Shown here: positions 40,044 through 49,773 of the stretch, piece after piece
Layout of the letters: every line of letters begins with the position of its first letter
Position numbering within the stretch: the stretch's first letter is position 1
Source: an uncultured Pseudoxanthomonas sp.
GTDB taxonomy: Bacteria; Pseudomonadota; Gammaproteobacteria; Xanthomonadales; Xanthomonadaceae
Direction: 5' to 3'
Length of the DNA: 53,702 nucleotides
NCBI GenBank assembly: GCA_946886405.1
Contig: CAMPIO010000017.1
Location: 1 to 53,702, forward strand
Notes under the pieces: generated by a model
Databases searched by the model: none
The model's input: the letters and a program-made list of their open reading frames with translations, nothing else
What the model was told of the DNA's origin: nothing
Position numbers and translations under genes: made by a program

Positions 40044-41957
40044 ATGTCTACCGAAGCCCCCTCGTCCGCCCCCCTCCTGTTCGCCGATCTCGGCCTGCCG
40101 GCGCCTGTCATGGCGGCCGTCACCGCCGTGGGCTACGAGACTCCGTCTCCCATCCAGGCGGCCACCATCCCCGCCATGCTGGCCGGTCGCGACGTGCTGG
40201 GCACGGCGCAGACGGGCACCGGCAAGACCGCCGCGTTCGCGCTGCCGGTGCTGGCCAATATCAACGCCAGCGCGGGCAAGCCCCAGGCGCTGGTGCTGGC
40301 GCCCACGCGCGAACTGGCGATCCAGGTGGCCGAGGCGTTCCAGAAGTACGCCGGCAAGATCCCGGGCTTCCACGTGCTGCCGATCTACGGCGGCCAGAGC
40401 TACTACCCGCAGCTGCAGGCGCTGAAGCGCGGCGTCCACGTCGTCGTCGGCACGCCGGGCCGCGTGATCGACCACCTCGAGCGCGGTTCGCTGGACCTGT
40501 CCGGCCTGACCACGCTGGTGCTGGACGAAGCCGACGAAATGCTGCGCATGGGCTTCATCGACGACGTCGAGACGGTGCTGAAGAAGACCCCGGAAACGCG
40601 CCAGGTCGCGTTGTTCTCCGCGACGATGCCGCCGGCCATCCGCCGCATCGCGCAGACCTACCTGAAAGAACCGGTCGAGGTGAACATCGCCTCGAAGACC
40701 ACGACATCGGCGAACATCCGCCAGCGCTACTGGTGGGTCAGCGGCATGCACAAGCTGGATGCGCTGACGCGGATCCTGGAAGTGGAGCCGTTCGACGGCA
40801 TGATCGTGTTCGCCCGCACCAAGGCGGCGACCGAGGAGCTGGCCGACAAGCTGCAGGCGCGTGGCCTGGCGGCGGCGGCGATCAACGGCGACATGCAACA
40901 GGCGGCGCGCGAGAAGACCATCCAGCAGCTCAAGGAAGGCAAGCTCGACATCCTCGTCGCCACCGACGTGGCCGCGCGCGGCCTGGACGTGGAGCGCATC
41001 AGCCACGTGCTGAATTACGACATCCCGTACGACACCGAAAGCTACGTGCACCGCATCGGCCGTACCGGCCGCGCAGGCCGTGCCGGCGACGCGATCCTGT
41101 TCGTCACGCCGCGCGAGAAGGGCATGCTGCGCTCGATCGAACGCGCCACGCGCCAGCCGATCGAAGAAATGCAGCTGCCCAGCGTGGAAGCGGTCAACGA
41201 CCGGCGCGTGGAGAAGTTCCTGGCGCGCATCACCGATACGCTCGCGTCCGGCCAGGCCGGCGAGTTCCGCGCGCTGATCGAGCGCTACGAGCGCGAGCAG
41301 AACGTGCCGGCGGTCGACATCGCCGCTGCGCTGGCGCAGCTGGTGCAGGGCGACACGCCGCTGCTGCTGTCGCAGGAGCGCACGCCGCGCGAACAGCGCC
41401 CGGTGCGCAGCGAAACCTACGGCAATGCCCCGCGGCGTGAACGCGACGAGCGTCCGCGCCGTGACGACAGTCAGGGCGAGCGCCCGGCGCGCGGTTTCGA
41501 CAAGCCCGAGCGTTCGAAGATCGAACGTCCCGACGTGGACCGTCCGCGTGCCGACAAATCGCCGCGCACCGACAAGCCGGACGTGGGCATGGAGACCTAC
41601 CGCATCGAAGTGGGCCATGCCCATGGCGTGAAGCCGGCCAACATCGTCGGCGCCATCGCCAACGAGGCGGGACTGGAAAGCCGCTACATCGGCCGCATCG
41701 ACATCCAGCATGACCACACCACGCTGGACCTGCCCGAAGGCATGCCGCGTGAAGTGCTGATGCACCTGAAGAAGGTCTGGGTGTCCGGCCAGCAGCTGCG
41801 CATCCACAAGCCCGGCGAGGGTGGCGGTGCCGGTCCAGGTGCGGGAGCCGCGCCGCCGCGCAAGTTCGGCGGCCCGGGAGCCGGCAAGGGCAAGCCGCGG
41901 GGCGACAAGCCGTTCGGTGCCGGCAAGCCGCACCGCAAGGGTCCGCCGCGCGAGTGA
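40044..41957 (+). CDS. deaD: DEAD-box ATP-dependent RNA helicase (DeaD/CsdA-type)
   Basis: 637 aa. The motor has all conserved motifs: AQTGTGKT (motif I), PTRELAIQ, TPGRVIDH, DEAD within LVLDEADEML, SAT, and ARGLDVERI with HRIGRTGRAGR. After the helicase core (about 10-380) comes a charged linker and a DbpA-type RNA-binding domain (about 515-590: YRIEVGHAHGVKPANIVGAI), then a Gly/Lys/Pro-rich tail. This layout is that of DeaD/CsdA, which remodels ribosomes and mRNA in the cold. GGAGTGTCCGC precedes ATG 40044. Confidence 0.95.
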   Translation: MSTEAPSSAPLLFADLGLPAPVMAAVTAVGYETPSPIQAATIPAMLAGRDVLGTAQTGTGKTAAFALPVLANINASAGKPQALVLAPTRELAIQVAEAFQKYAGKIPGFHVLPIYGGQSYYPQLQALKRGVHVVVGTPGRVIDHLERGSLDLSGLTTLVLDEADEMLRMGFIDDVETVLKKTPETRQVALFSATMPPAIRRIAQTYLKEPVEVNIASKTTTSANIRQRYWWVSGMHKLDALTRILEVEPFDGMIVFARTKAATEELADKLQARGLAAAAINGDMQQAAREKTIQQLKEGKLDILVATDVAARGLDVERISHVLNYDIPYDTESYVHRIGRTGRAGRAGDAILFVTPREKGMLRSIERATRQPIEEMQLPSVEAVNDRRVEKFLARITDTLASGQAGEFRALIERYEREQNVPAVDIAAALAQLVQGDTPLLLSQERTPREQRPVRSETYGNAPRRERDERPRRDDSQGERPARGFDKPERSKIERPDVDRPRADKSPRTDKPDVGMETYRIEVGHAHGVKPANIVGAIANEAGLESRYIGRIDIQHDHTTLDLPEGMPREVLMHLKKVWVSGQQLRIHKPGEGGGAGPGAGAAPPRKFGGPGAGKGKPRGDKPFGAGKPHRKGPPRE

Positions 41958-42062
41958 CGGTCCGCTGGCGCGCAGGCGCCGGCAGGTGGCACGGAAGTTG
42001 CATTTCGTAGACGCAAGCCAGCACACCGGAATGTCGGGAAGCGGCGACGTACCGGAGTGTCA

Positions 42063-43718
42063 GTGAAGGGGAACAGGGGACGGATCGGCGGGATCGCAGG
42101 GTGGCTGCTGCTGCTCGTGGCCCTGTCGTGCCCGGCGCTGGCGACCCCGCAGTCGGGCCGCGATTACCTCGTCACCGGGGCGCCCACGTCCGAACAGGCC
42201 CCTCAGCGTCACTGTACGCCCGCCATGCAGGCGGGACTGACCGAACGCGTCGAGATTCCCGCCCCGCGCGGTGGATGGTCGGGGGCGCCGCAAGCCGTCA
42301 ACATCTTCAACATTTTTGCGGGCGAGGTGCGCGTGCACCACGGCGACCGCGAGATCTGCGGGCGCATGCATGACGCACGTACCCGCGACTCGCGCTTCCG
42401 TGCCGGTGTCGGCATGGTGGTGGTACCGCCGGCCGGCAATCACGAGCCCATCCAGGTTGCCTGGGAAAAGCCGCTGAAGCCGGGCTGGATACCCACCGTG
42501 CGCATCGGCGCGCCGAGCCCGGTGCAGCAGTTCGACACGGCGCGGCTGCTGGTGCGCACGGCCTGCGTGGCCATCGCCATCGCGCTCGCCTTCATGGCCC
42601 TGATGGGGTTCCTCAGCACGCGGGACCGCGCCTTCTTCGGCTACACGCTGCTGTGCGCGCTGAGCGTGCTGGGACAGTCGGTCCTCAGCGGTTTGAGCGG
42701 CTATCCCGAGCCGTGGCTGCCGGTGGATGGACAGGAAACCCGCTGGCTGGTGGCGTTCTCCTGCCTGGGTCTGCCGGTCCTGCTGTACGTGATGTGGCTG
42801 CTGGTCGGTGGGGCGCGCTTCTGGCCGACCACCCAGCGCTGGCTGCCATGGCTCACGGCCGCCCTGTGCGCGATGGGTGTCGCGACGGTGTGGTTGCCTC
42901 CCACAGGCCTGTCCCGGTTGGCCGTGGCGATGGACAGCGGATTCGTGGTCGGCTGCGTGGCGGTCTTCGCGTTGGGACTGGTATCGCTGCGCCGCCACCG
43001 CGCCGATGCGACGGCGGCGATCGCGGCGGTGCTGCCGTTCCTCGCCATGGCGACGATGGACCTGGCTGACAGCTGCCTGCTGATCGAATACCGCGTGGAG
43101 GCCATCCAGCTGTCCATCACGTGGTTCCTCACGGTCAGCGCGTACGTGCTGAACCTGCGACTCGGGCAGTTGCGGCGCCAGCGCGACGAGATGCGCGCGC
43201 TGGCCGACACCGACGAACTGACCGGCCTGCCGAACCGGCGCGCCGGTCTGAAGCGGCTGGAGCAGCACATGCGCGATGCGCGCGCTGGCGCCGGCACGCT
43301 GGCCGTGGGCTTTCTGGACATCGATCTGTTCAAGCGGATCAACGACGTGCACGGGCACGAGGCCGGCGACCGCGTACTGGTGGCCGTCGCGGCGACGCTG
43401 ACCTCGGCAGTGCGCGATCCGGCGGACGTTATCCGCATGGGCGGCGAGGAGTTCCTCGTCTTGCTGCCCGGCATCGGCGGCGCCAGCGCGCGTGCCCGCC
43501 TGGAAGCGATGCGCAACCAGGTGAGCGAGGCCGGTGCAGGGCTTGGCATCGAGGGTCTGGTGGTGACCGCCAGCATCGGCCTGGCGACGCTGGCGTCCGA
43601 TGACACGGACGCGGCGTCGCTGCTGCGCCGGGCGGACGAGGCCATGTACCGGGCAAAGCGCGCAGGCCGCGATCGCGTGGTCGATGCCGAAGCGGTGTCG
43701 CCGCACGTCGACCACTGA
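42063..43718 (+). CDS. Membrane diguanylate cyclase
   Basis: About 551 aa from GTG 42063 (CGGAG five bases upstream); a GTG at 42057 is also in frame. Signal/anchor segment, a periplasmic domain (about 30-155), seven or so membrane segments (about 165-375), then a GGDEF domain with intact MGGEEF, so it should make c-di-GMP. The inhibitory I-site is changed: Arg is present nine residues before GGEEF but the Asp three residues later is Ala (RDPA). Product feedback is therefore likely weak. No EAL domain. Confidence 0.9.
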   Translation: MKGNRGRIGGIAGWLLLLVALSCPALATPQSGRDYLVTGAPTSEQAPQRHCTPAMQAGLTERVEIPAPRGGWSGAPQAVNIFNIFAGEVRVHHGDREICGRMHDARTRDSRFRAGVGMVVVPPAGNHEPIQVAWEKPLKPGWIPTVRIGAPSPVQQFDTARLLVRTACVAIAIALAFMALMGFLSTRDRAFFGYTLLCALSVLGQSVLSGLSGYPEPWLPVDGQETRWLVAFSCLGLPVLLYVMWLLVGGARFWPTTQRWLPWLTAALCAMGVATVWLPPTGLSRLAVAMDSGFVVGCVAVFALGLVSLRRHRADATAAIAAVLPFLAMATMDLADSCLLIEYRVEAIQLSITWFLTVSAYVLNLRLGQLRRQRDEMRALADTDELTGLPNRRAGLKRLEQHMRDARAGAGTLAVGFLDIDLFKRINDVHGHEAGDRVLVAVAATLTSAVRDPADVIRMGGEEFLVLLPGIGGASARARLEAMRNQVSEAGAGLGIEGLVVTASIGLATLASDDTDAASLLRRADEAMYRAKRAGRDRVVDAEAVSPHVDH

Positions 43719-43816
43719 CGCGGCACGACCACTGGTCGGCAAGGATTGTCCAATCCGGTGGCCACCCTCAAGTGGGTCGCGCCCGGGCCGATGAAGCACG
43801 GCGGAGGCCGGCGTGG

Positions 43817-46282
43817 ATGCCTTCCCTCCACGCAGACCCACGGGAGCAACAGGTGGAAAACTGGGAAGCCGCCGCGTCGGACAGACCTGACGGCCGGAAT
43901 GACGACCGTGGCTTGCAGCGGCTGCCGGCACGGGTGGCGACGCTTATCGTCCTGTTCGCCCTGGGCGCGCTGCTGACCGCGGCGGTCCTGGAGACACAGG
44001 CGGGCGCCACCGCCTACATCGTCGGCGAAAGCCATTGGTCGAAGGCGCACCAGCGTGCCGTGCTGGGGCTCTATCGGTACGCCAGCCATGCGCGGCAGGA
44101 AGACCTCGACGCCGCGCGTGACGCACTGCGCGTGCCGTTGGGCGACCGTGCCGGCCGGCTGGCGCTGGAGCGTGATCCGGTCGACATCGCCGCCGCCCGC
44201 GCCGGCTTCCTGCAAGGGCACAACGCACCTGCCGACATCGACCGCCTGATCTGGATGTACCGCGCCCTGGCGCGTGCGCCGTACTTCCGCGATTCCGTCA
44301 GGCTGTGGCGCGAGGCCGAAGTCGAGATCGACCAGCTCGTCGTGGTGGCCGATGCACTGGAAGCGCAGGCCGCGAAAGGACCGCTCGACGCGACCAGCGT
44401 GCGCGCGTACCAGCGCACGCTGCTGGAGATCGACGCCCGCCTGCGGCCCAAGGAACTGGCGTTCTCGCGCTCGCTGGCGGAGGGTGCGCATTTCATGCGG
44501 CGCGTGCTGCTGGCGCTCAGTGCGGTGGCCTTCATCGTGCTGTGCGCCTACGCGCTGCACGTGATGCGCCGGACCCTGCGACGCGTACGCGAGACCGAAA
44601 GCGAGTTCCGCATGGCGTTCCACCAGTCGGTGGTGGGCATGCTCAAGCTCGACCGCGACGGCCGGTTCACCCAGGCCAACGAAGCGCTGGCACGGATCCT
44701 GGCGCGCCCGCTGCAGGAACTGCGCACGTTGCGCCTGACGGACGTGCTGCATGCCGACGATCTGGCCGTCGATGCCACCGGCGCCATCGACTGGGTGCGC
44801 CTGCGCGATGCGGGCGAGCGTCGCTTTGTCCGGCCCGGCGGCGAAGTCCGCTGGGTGCGCTGGACGGCATCGCGGGTCGCGGCGCGTACCGGACACGGCG
44901 AACGGGTGTTCGTACTCGCCGAGGACGTGTCCGAAGCACACGAACTGGCTTGCGAGATCGCGCACCAGGCCAGCCACGACGAGCTGACCGGCCTGATCAA
45001 TCGTCGCGAGATCGCGCGCCGGCTGGGCAGCGCGCTCGGCGGTGCGCAGGGAGGAGGTCAGCGGCACACGCTGTGCTTCATCGACCTGGACCAGTTCAAG
45101 CTGGTCAATGACACCTGTGGCCACGAGGCGGGCGACCGTTTCCTGTGCCAGTTCGCGCATCGCGTGGCCGCGCAACTGCGGCGCGACGACTGGGTAGGCC
45201 GCCTGGGCGGCGACGAATTCGCCGTGCTGCTGCACGACACCGGGCTGGAAGAGGCGGAAGCGGCGATGGCGCGGATCCAGACATCGCTCGGCGAGAATGC
45301 ATTCCGCTGGAATGGCCGCGTGTTCGGGTTGAACTGCAGCATCGGTGTGGCCGAGATCAACGATGATGCGGTCGACGTGGACTGGCTGCTGCGTGCGGCC
45401 GACGCCGCGTGTTACGTCGCCAAGGAAGAGGGCCGGAACCGCATACGCTGTTATCGCGATGCCGATCCCAGCCTGTCGCGACGGCGTCAGGAACTGGAAT
45501 GGGTCGCCCACACGCAACTGGCGATCGCCGAAGACCGGCTGCTGCTGTACGCGCAGCGGATCGTCGCGCTGCAGGGCGATGCGGGCCTGCAGTACGAAGT
45601 GCTGGTGCGCCTGCGCGATCGCGACGGAGTGGTGCACGCGCCAGGCATGTTCCTGCCGGCGATGGAGCGCTACGGTCAGGGCATGGCCGTCGACCGGTAC
45701 GTGATCGATGCGGTGTGCCGCTTCTTCGCACGGCATCCCGACGGCCTCGCGCGCCTCGACCTGTGCCATGTCAACGTGTCCGCGCAATCCGTCGCCGACC
45801 CGGCCTTTCTCGAGCACGTGGGCCAGTTGCTGGATCAGCAGCCGGGCGTCGCGAAGCGTCTGTGCTTCGAGATCACCGAGACAGCGGTGATCGCCAACCT
45901 GGACGACGCTTGCCGGTTCATCGACGCCATGCGCCTGCGGGGCTGCCGGATCGCCCTGGATGATTTCGGCAGTGGACTGTCTTCCTTCGCCTACCTCAGG
46001 CGCTTGCCCGTGGACATCCTGAAGATCGACGGCGCCTTCATCCGCGACCTCGCGCGTGGCGAATCCGACCTGGCGCTGGTGCGCTCGATGAGCCAGATGG
46101 GCCAGGCGCTGGGCAAGGCAACGGTGGCGGAGTGGGTGGAAAGCGAGTCGGTGCTGGCGCAGTTGCGCGAGGTGGGCATCGGTTACGTGCAGGGCTATGC
46201 CGTCCATGTCCCCTGCCCGCTGGACGAGCTGATGGCCGAGGACGCGGCGATCGCTGAAGCGCCATGCGCCGAAACCGCGTGA
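43817..46282 (+). CDS. PAS-GGDEF-EAL membrane protein
   Basis: About 821 aa from ATG 43817 (GGAGG nine bases upstream); GTG 43853 also has a good SD. Two membrane segments flank a periplasmic region (about 65-230), followed by a PAS domain (about 270-390), GGDEF (LGGDEF intact, with an RRDD I-site) and EAL. In the EAL domain the signature is EVL (YEVLVRLRD) and AEGVE is AEWVE, but ETET-like FEITET, LDDFGSGLSS and KIDGAFI remain. It may act mainly as a cyclase or as a bifunctional regulator. Confidence 0.88.
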   Translation: MPSLHADPREQQVENWEAAASDRPDGRNDDRGLQRLPARVATLIVLFALGALLTAAVLETQAGATAYIVGESHWSKAHQRAVLGLYRYASHARQEDLDAARDALRVPLGDRAGRLALERDPVDIAAARAGFLQGHNAPADIDRLIWMYRALARAPYFRDSVRLWREAEVEIDQLVVVADALEAQAAKGPLDATSVRAYQRTLLEIDARLRPKELAFSRSLAEGAHFMRRVLLALSAVAFIVLCAYALHVMRRTLRRVRETESEFRMAFHQSVVGMLKLDRDGRFTQANEALARILARPLQELRTLRLTDVLHADDLAVDATGAIDWVRLRDAGERRFVRPGGEVRWVRWTASRVAARTGHGERVFVLAEDVSEAHELACEIAHQASHDELTGLINRREIARRLGSALGGAQGGGQRHTLCFIDLDQFKLVNDTCGHEAGDRFLCQFAHRVAAQLRRDDWVGRLGGDEFAVLLHDTGLEEAEAAMARIQTSLGENAFRWNGRVFGLNCSIGVAEINDDAVDVDWLLRAADAACYVAKEEGRNRIRCYRDADPSLSRRRQELEWVAHTQLAIAEDRLLLYAQRIVALQGDAGLQYEVLVRLRDRDGVVHAPGMFLPAMERYGQGMAVDRYVIDAVCRFFARHPDGLARLDLCHVNVSAQSVADPAFLEHVGQLLDQQPGVAKRLCFEITETAVIANLDDACRFIDAMRLRGCRIALDDFGSGLSSFAYLRRLPVDILKIDGAFIRDLARGESDLALVRSMSQMGQALGKATVAEWVESESVLAQLREVGIGYVQGYAVHVPCPLDELMAEDAAIAEAPCAETA

Positions 46283-46307
46283 TGCGGACGCGGGGCGGCC
46301 GATCCCT

Positions 46308-46313
46308 GATAAT
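46308..46313 (+). promoter_or_regulatory. -10 hexamer, probable leaderless start
   Basis: GATAAT ends six bases before ATG 46320. CGGACG at 46285-46290, 17 bp further upstream, is a weak -35 candidate. No SD is present. Confidence 0.62.
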
Positions 46314-46319
46314 GGCGTC

Positions 46320-47039
46320 ATGACGACCCGCCTCAACAAGCACATCGCCGATACCGGCTTCTGTTCCCGCCGCGAGGCCGACCGCCTGATTGCCGAGCGC
46401 CGCGTCACCGTCAACGGCATCGCCGCCGGCGTCGGCGCCGTGGTGGGCGAGGGCGACGAGGTGCGCGTCGATGGCCAGGCCATCAAGGCCCGCGCCGTGA
46501 AGGCGGGCAAGCGCAAGCACGTGTACATCGTGCTGAACAAGCCGGTTGGCGTGACCTGCACCACGGAGTCGTCGGTGAAGGACAACATCGTCGACTTCAT
46601 CGGCCACGAGCAGCGCATCTTCCCGATCGGCCGCCTCGACAAGGATTCGGAAGGCCTGATCCTGCTGACCAGCAATGGCGACATCGTCAACCAGATCCTG
46701 CGTGCCGAGAACCGCCACGAGAAGGAATACCTGGTGGCGGTAAACAAACCGGTGACCGACGAGTTCCTGCGCGGCATGGCGCGTGGCGTGCGGGTGCACG
46801 GGCAGATGACGCTGCCGTGCCGGACCAGCCGCATCGCGAAGTTCGGCTTCCGCATCACCCTGACCCAGGGCCTGAACCGGCAGATCCGCCTGATGGCCGC
46901 CGCGTTCGACTACCGCGTCACCCAGTTGCGGCGCGTACGCATCGACAACGTCAAGCTGGGCGACCTGAAGGCCGGACGCTGGCGCAACCTCACCGATCAG
47001 GAACTGCGCGGCTTGTTGCCGCAGCACGAGAGTTGGTGA
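46320..47039 (+). CDS. rluF: 23S rRNA pseudouridine synthase RluF-type
   Basis: 239 aa. N-terminal S4 domain (RLNKHIADTGFCSRREADRL), then the RsuA/RluF catalytic domain with GRLDKDSEGLILLT (catalytic Asp in GRLD). KHVYIVLNKPVGVTCTTESS and LNRQIRLMAAAFDYRVTQL match RluF, which modifies a uridine of 23S rRNA. RluB/RluE-type enzymes are close relatives. The mRNA is probably leaderless (-10 box six bases before the ATG). Confidence 0.92.
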   Translation: MTTRLNKHIADTGFCSRREADRLIAERRVTVNGIAAGVGAVVGEGDEVRVDGQAIKARAVKAGKRKHVYIVLNKPVGVTCTTESSVKDNIVDFIGHEQRIFPIGRLDKDSEGLILLTSNGDIVNQILRAENRHEKEYLVAVNKPVTDEFLRGMARGVRVHGQMTLPCRTSRIAKFGFRITLTQGLNRQIRLMAAAFDYRVTQLRRVRIDNVKLGDLKAGRWRNLTDQELRGLLPQHESW

Positions 47040-47128
47040 CGCGATAGCGTGACCGCGGTCGCGGCATGGCCGGTGTCCACCGGCGGGCGTCGCGGCATAC
47101 TGCGCAGGTCTTCCCGCCCAGTGACGGC

Positions 47129-48202
47129 ATGAGCCCCCCGCCGAAGCCCGACAACGAGGAAGCGCGCCTGGCCGCGCTGCGCAGTTTCGACATTCTGGAC
47201 AGCGAACCCGAACGCGCGTTCGATGACCTCGTCCGTATCGCCGCCGGCATCTGCGGTGTGCCGATGGCGGCGGTCACCCTGATCGATCGCGACCGCCAGT
47301 GGTTCAAGGCGCAGGTCGGCATGGAAAGTCCGGATCCGTCGCTCGACACATCGTTCTGCGCACACACGGTGCTGGATCCGGGCGCCGCGACGGTGGTCCC
47401 CGATGCGACCCGCGACCACCGCTTCGCCGACAACCCGCTGGTGGCCACCGCCAACGGCATCAGGTTCTACGCGGGCGCGCCGCTGGTGACGCAGGATGGT
47501 TTCGCACTGGGTGCGTTGTGCGTGGTGGATGACCAGCCGCATGAGCTCGCGCCGTTCCAGCTGCAGGCGCTGGATGCCCTGTCGCGGCAGATCGTGCAGT
47601 TGCTCGAACTGCGCCGCGTGAGCATGCAGCTGCGCCACCAGTTGCACGAGCGGGCGTGGTACGAGCAGCAGATGCAGCTGTACCAGGACCAGCTGGAGCA
47701 GCAGAACGCCGATCTGTCCGAACAGACGAAGACCGATCCGCTGACCGGCCTGCCAAACCGTCGCGCCTTCACCGCCGCGCTCGATGCCGCCATGCAGAAG
47801 GCGGCGCAGAGCGGTGACCCGCTTGCCGTCGCCGTGCTCGACGTGGACCACTTCAAGACCGTCAACGACCTGCATGGCCACGACGAGGGCGACCGCGTGC
47901 TGGTGGCCCTGGCCGACATGCTGAAGGCGCAGGCGGCCGGCCGCGGCCTGGCCGCGCGCCACGGCGGCGAGGAGTTCGTCATCCTGATGCCCGGCGCCAC
48001 GCTGGAAGAAGCGCGCCTGCAGTGCGAATTCATGCGCCAGAGCGTGGGACTGCTGCCGATGGGCCTGCCGATCTCCGTCAGCATCGGGCTGGCGGCATGC
48101 CAGCGCGAGGACACGGCGGAGACCATGTTCCGTCGCGCGGACCAGGCCCTGTACGAAGCAAAGCGCAACGGCCGCGACCGCGTGGTGGTGGCCACCGCCT
48201 GA
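47129..48202 (+). CDS. Cytoplasmic GAF-GGDEF diguanylate cyclase
   Basis: 357 aa. GAF domain (about 25-165: RLAALRSFDILDSEPERAFD, with GVPMAAVTLIDRDRQWFKA), a short coiled-coil (about 170-210) and a GGDEF domain with intact HGGEEF, so it should make c-di-GMP. No RxxD I-site is seen at the expected position. No membrane segment. The GAF domain may bind a small ligand. ATG 47129 is used because the frame extension upstream is unsupported. Confidence 0.92.
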   Translation: MSPPPKPDNEEARLAALRSFDILDSEPERAFDDLVRIAAGICGVPMAAVTLIDRDRQWFKAQVGMESPDPSLDTSFCAHTVLDPGAATVVPDATRDHRFADNPLVATANGIRFYAGAPLVTQDGFALGALCVVDDQPHELAPFQLQALDALSRQIVQLLELRRVSMQLRHQLHERAWYEQQMQLYQDQLEQQNADLSEQTKTDPLTGLPNRRAFTAALDAAMQKAAQSGDPLAVAVLDVDHFKTVNDLHGHDEGDRVLVALADMLKAQAAGRGLAARHGGEEFVILMPGATLEEARLQCEFMRQSVGLLPMGLPISVSIGLAACQREDTAETMFRRADQALYEAKRNGRDRVVVATA

Positions 48203-48203
48203 C

Positions 48204-48217
48204 TTGATCCGGATCAA
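48204..48217 (+). promoter_or_regulatory. FNR/ANR-type box upstream of the stress protein
   Basis: TTGATCCGGATCAA matches TTGAT-N4-ATCAA on both arms without mismatch. Its centre is at 48210.5. A class II promoter would then start at about 48252, with a -10 at 48240-48245 (CATGCT). The gene starts 44 nt after that. Confidence 0.75.
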
Positions 48218-48295
48218 TGCGAGGCGCGGCGGGATGACGCATGCTGGGGATATCGGCGGCGCATCAGGCGCAGGCCACTCACGCGGAGCACGACG

Positions 48296-48718
48296 ATGAA
48301 GATCCTGTTGGCCGTGGATGGAAGCGAGATCGGCCTGGCGGCCGTCCGGCATCTGGTGGAATTCAGCAAATCGCTGGCGGAACCGCCCGCCGTCATCCTG
48401 CTGTATGTGGACCCGCCGCTGCTGCGGTCGGTGGCGCTGGAACTGGGCAACGATGGCGTGGAGCGCTACCACGCCGAGAATGGCGCCTATGCCATGAAGA
48501 AGGCGCGCACGGGGCTCAAGCGCGCGCAGCTGCCGTTCGTGGAGAAGATCGTGGTGGGCGAGCCCGCCGAGAGCATCGTCAAGCAGGCCAAGGCGTCGAA
48601 GGCCGACCTGGTCGTGGTCGGCACGCACGGCCGTGGCGCGCTGAAGCAGTTGTTCGTGGGCTCCGTCGCCCTGAAAGTCATCGCGATGAGCCCGGTACCC
48701 GTGCTGGTCGCACGCTGA
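48296..48718 (+). CDS. Universal stress protein (UspA family)
   Basis: 140 aa. MKILLAVDGSEIGLAAVRHL at the N-terminus and the ATP-binding loop GTHGRGALKQLFVGSVA (G-2x-G-9x-GS type) near the C-terminus are typical. This type of UspA is often induced by oxygen limitation, and the perfect FNR box upstream fits. The final VPVLVAR is common. CGGAG before ATG 48296. Confidence 0.93.
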   Translation: MKILLAVDGSEIGLAAVRHLVEFSKSLAEPPAVILLYVDPPLLRSVALELGNDGVERYHAENGAYAMKKARTGLKRAQLPFVEKIVVGEPAESIVKQAKASKADLVVVGTHGRGALKQLFVGSVALKVIAMSPVPVLVAR

Positions 48719-48724
48719 CCGCGC

Positions 48725-49672
48725 TCAGTCGACGATGTTCTTGGCCTCGGAGGTGCCCAGCACTTCCGGGTGCTCGATGCGTTTCGGGCGCTGCACCAGT
48801 GGATGCAGGAACACCGCGGCGAGGATGATGCCGACGCCCAGGTAGAACAGCGGCGTCAGTTCGCGCTGTTCGCCCAGCAGTACGATCGCCAGCACGATGG
48901 CGTAGACCGGCTCCAGGTTGGTCACCAGTTGCACGCCGTATGCGCTCAGGTGCTTCAGTGCGACCAGCGACAGCGCGAACGGCAGCAACGTGCAGGCCAG
49001 CGACAGCACCACCAGCAGCGCACCGTCCTTCAGGCCGGGCAACACGAACAGGTCGCCGGCGAACGCCGGGAACAGCATCGGCATCAGCGGCGCGAGCGCG
49101 GTCAGCAGCAACGTACCGGCACCCAGTTCCAGGCCGGTGATGGTCAGCGGCTCGCCGTGATCGATCAGGCGCTTGTTGAGCGGGCCGAACACCGCCACCA
49201 GCAGTGCCGACAGCGCCCCTACCAGCACGCCCAGCCGCATACCGTCGGGAATGCCGCCGACCACCAGCGCCACGCCCGGCAGCACGGCGACGCCGAACAG
49301 CAGTTCGCGCCACGAAAACGGCCGCCGTGTCAGCCACGGTTCGATCACCGACGTGAAGGCCGGGGCCAGCGCGATGCAGGTCACCGCCACCGACGCGTTG
49401 GACAGTTTGATGGCGCCATAGAAGGTCAGCCAGTGCAGCGCCACGATCGCACCGATACCGCAATAGGCGAGGATCAGCTTCGGCGACATCGCGCGCAGTC
49501 CGCGCCAGACGCGAGGCAGTAAGGCGAGGGCGGCCACCACAATCAGCATGCGCCACCACACCAGCGGCAGCGCCGACAGGCTGATCAGCTTGCCCAGGAT
49601 CGGGGTGAAGCCCCACAGCAGCACGCACAGGTGGATCTGCAACTGGGCCTTGGCGGTCGGTGTCATCGGCAT
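48725..49672 (-). CDS. EamA-family (DMT) transporter
   Basis: 315 aa with ten membrane segments in two EamA repeats. LLWGFTPILGKLISLSALPL in the first half and LVTNLEPVYAIVLAIVLLGE in the second are typical. Exported substrate unknown. ATG 49672 lies six bases after GACAAT with no SD; ATG 49666 is also in frame. It is convergent with the stress protein gene. Confidence 0.93.
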   Translation of the reverse strand: MPMTPTAKAQLQIHLCVLLWGFTPILGKLISLSALPLVWWRMLIVVAALALLPRVWRGLRAMSPKLILAYCGIGAIVALHWLTFYGAIKLSNASVAVTCIALAPAFTSVIEPWLTRRPFSWRELLFGVAVLPGVALVVGGIPDGMRLGVLVGALSALLVAVFGPLNKRLIDHGEPLTITGLELGAGTLLLTALAPLMPMLFPAFAGDLFVLPGLKDGALLVVLSLACTLLPFALSLVALKHLSAYGVQLVTNLEPVYAIVLAIVLLGEQRELTPLFYLGVGIILAAVFLHPLVQRPKRIEHPEVLGTSEAKNIVD

Positions 49673-49678
49673 GGGCGC

Positions 49679-49684
49679 ATTGTC
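49679..49684 (-). promoter_or_regulatory. -10 hexamer, probable leaderless start
   Basis: On the lower strand GACAAT, six bases, then ATG 49672. No SD is visible. Confidence 0.5.
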
Positions 49685-49773
49685 GCCGAAGCCAGCGGAC
49701 GCTGGCGATGGGACCACTCCCGGCCGGGCATGCGCCGTGGCAAGCTGGCGACACCGAGGACCGAGGATGACCG

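Noticed and set aside
39987..42026. 679-codon frame antisense to the DEAD-box helicase
   Set aside because: It mirrors the helicase codons; the helicase has all motifs in order.
42701..46858. Antisense open frame of 1385 codons across the c-di-GMP genes
   Set aside because: It runs opposite to three well-supported genes. Long antisense frames are expected at this GC content, and its translation has no domain or composition of a real protein.
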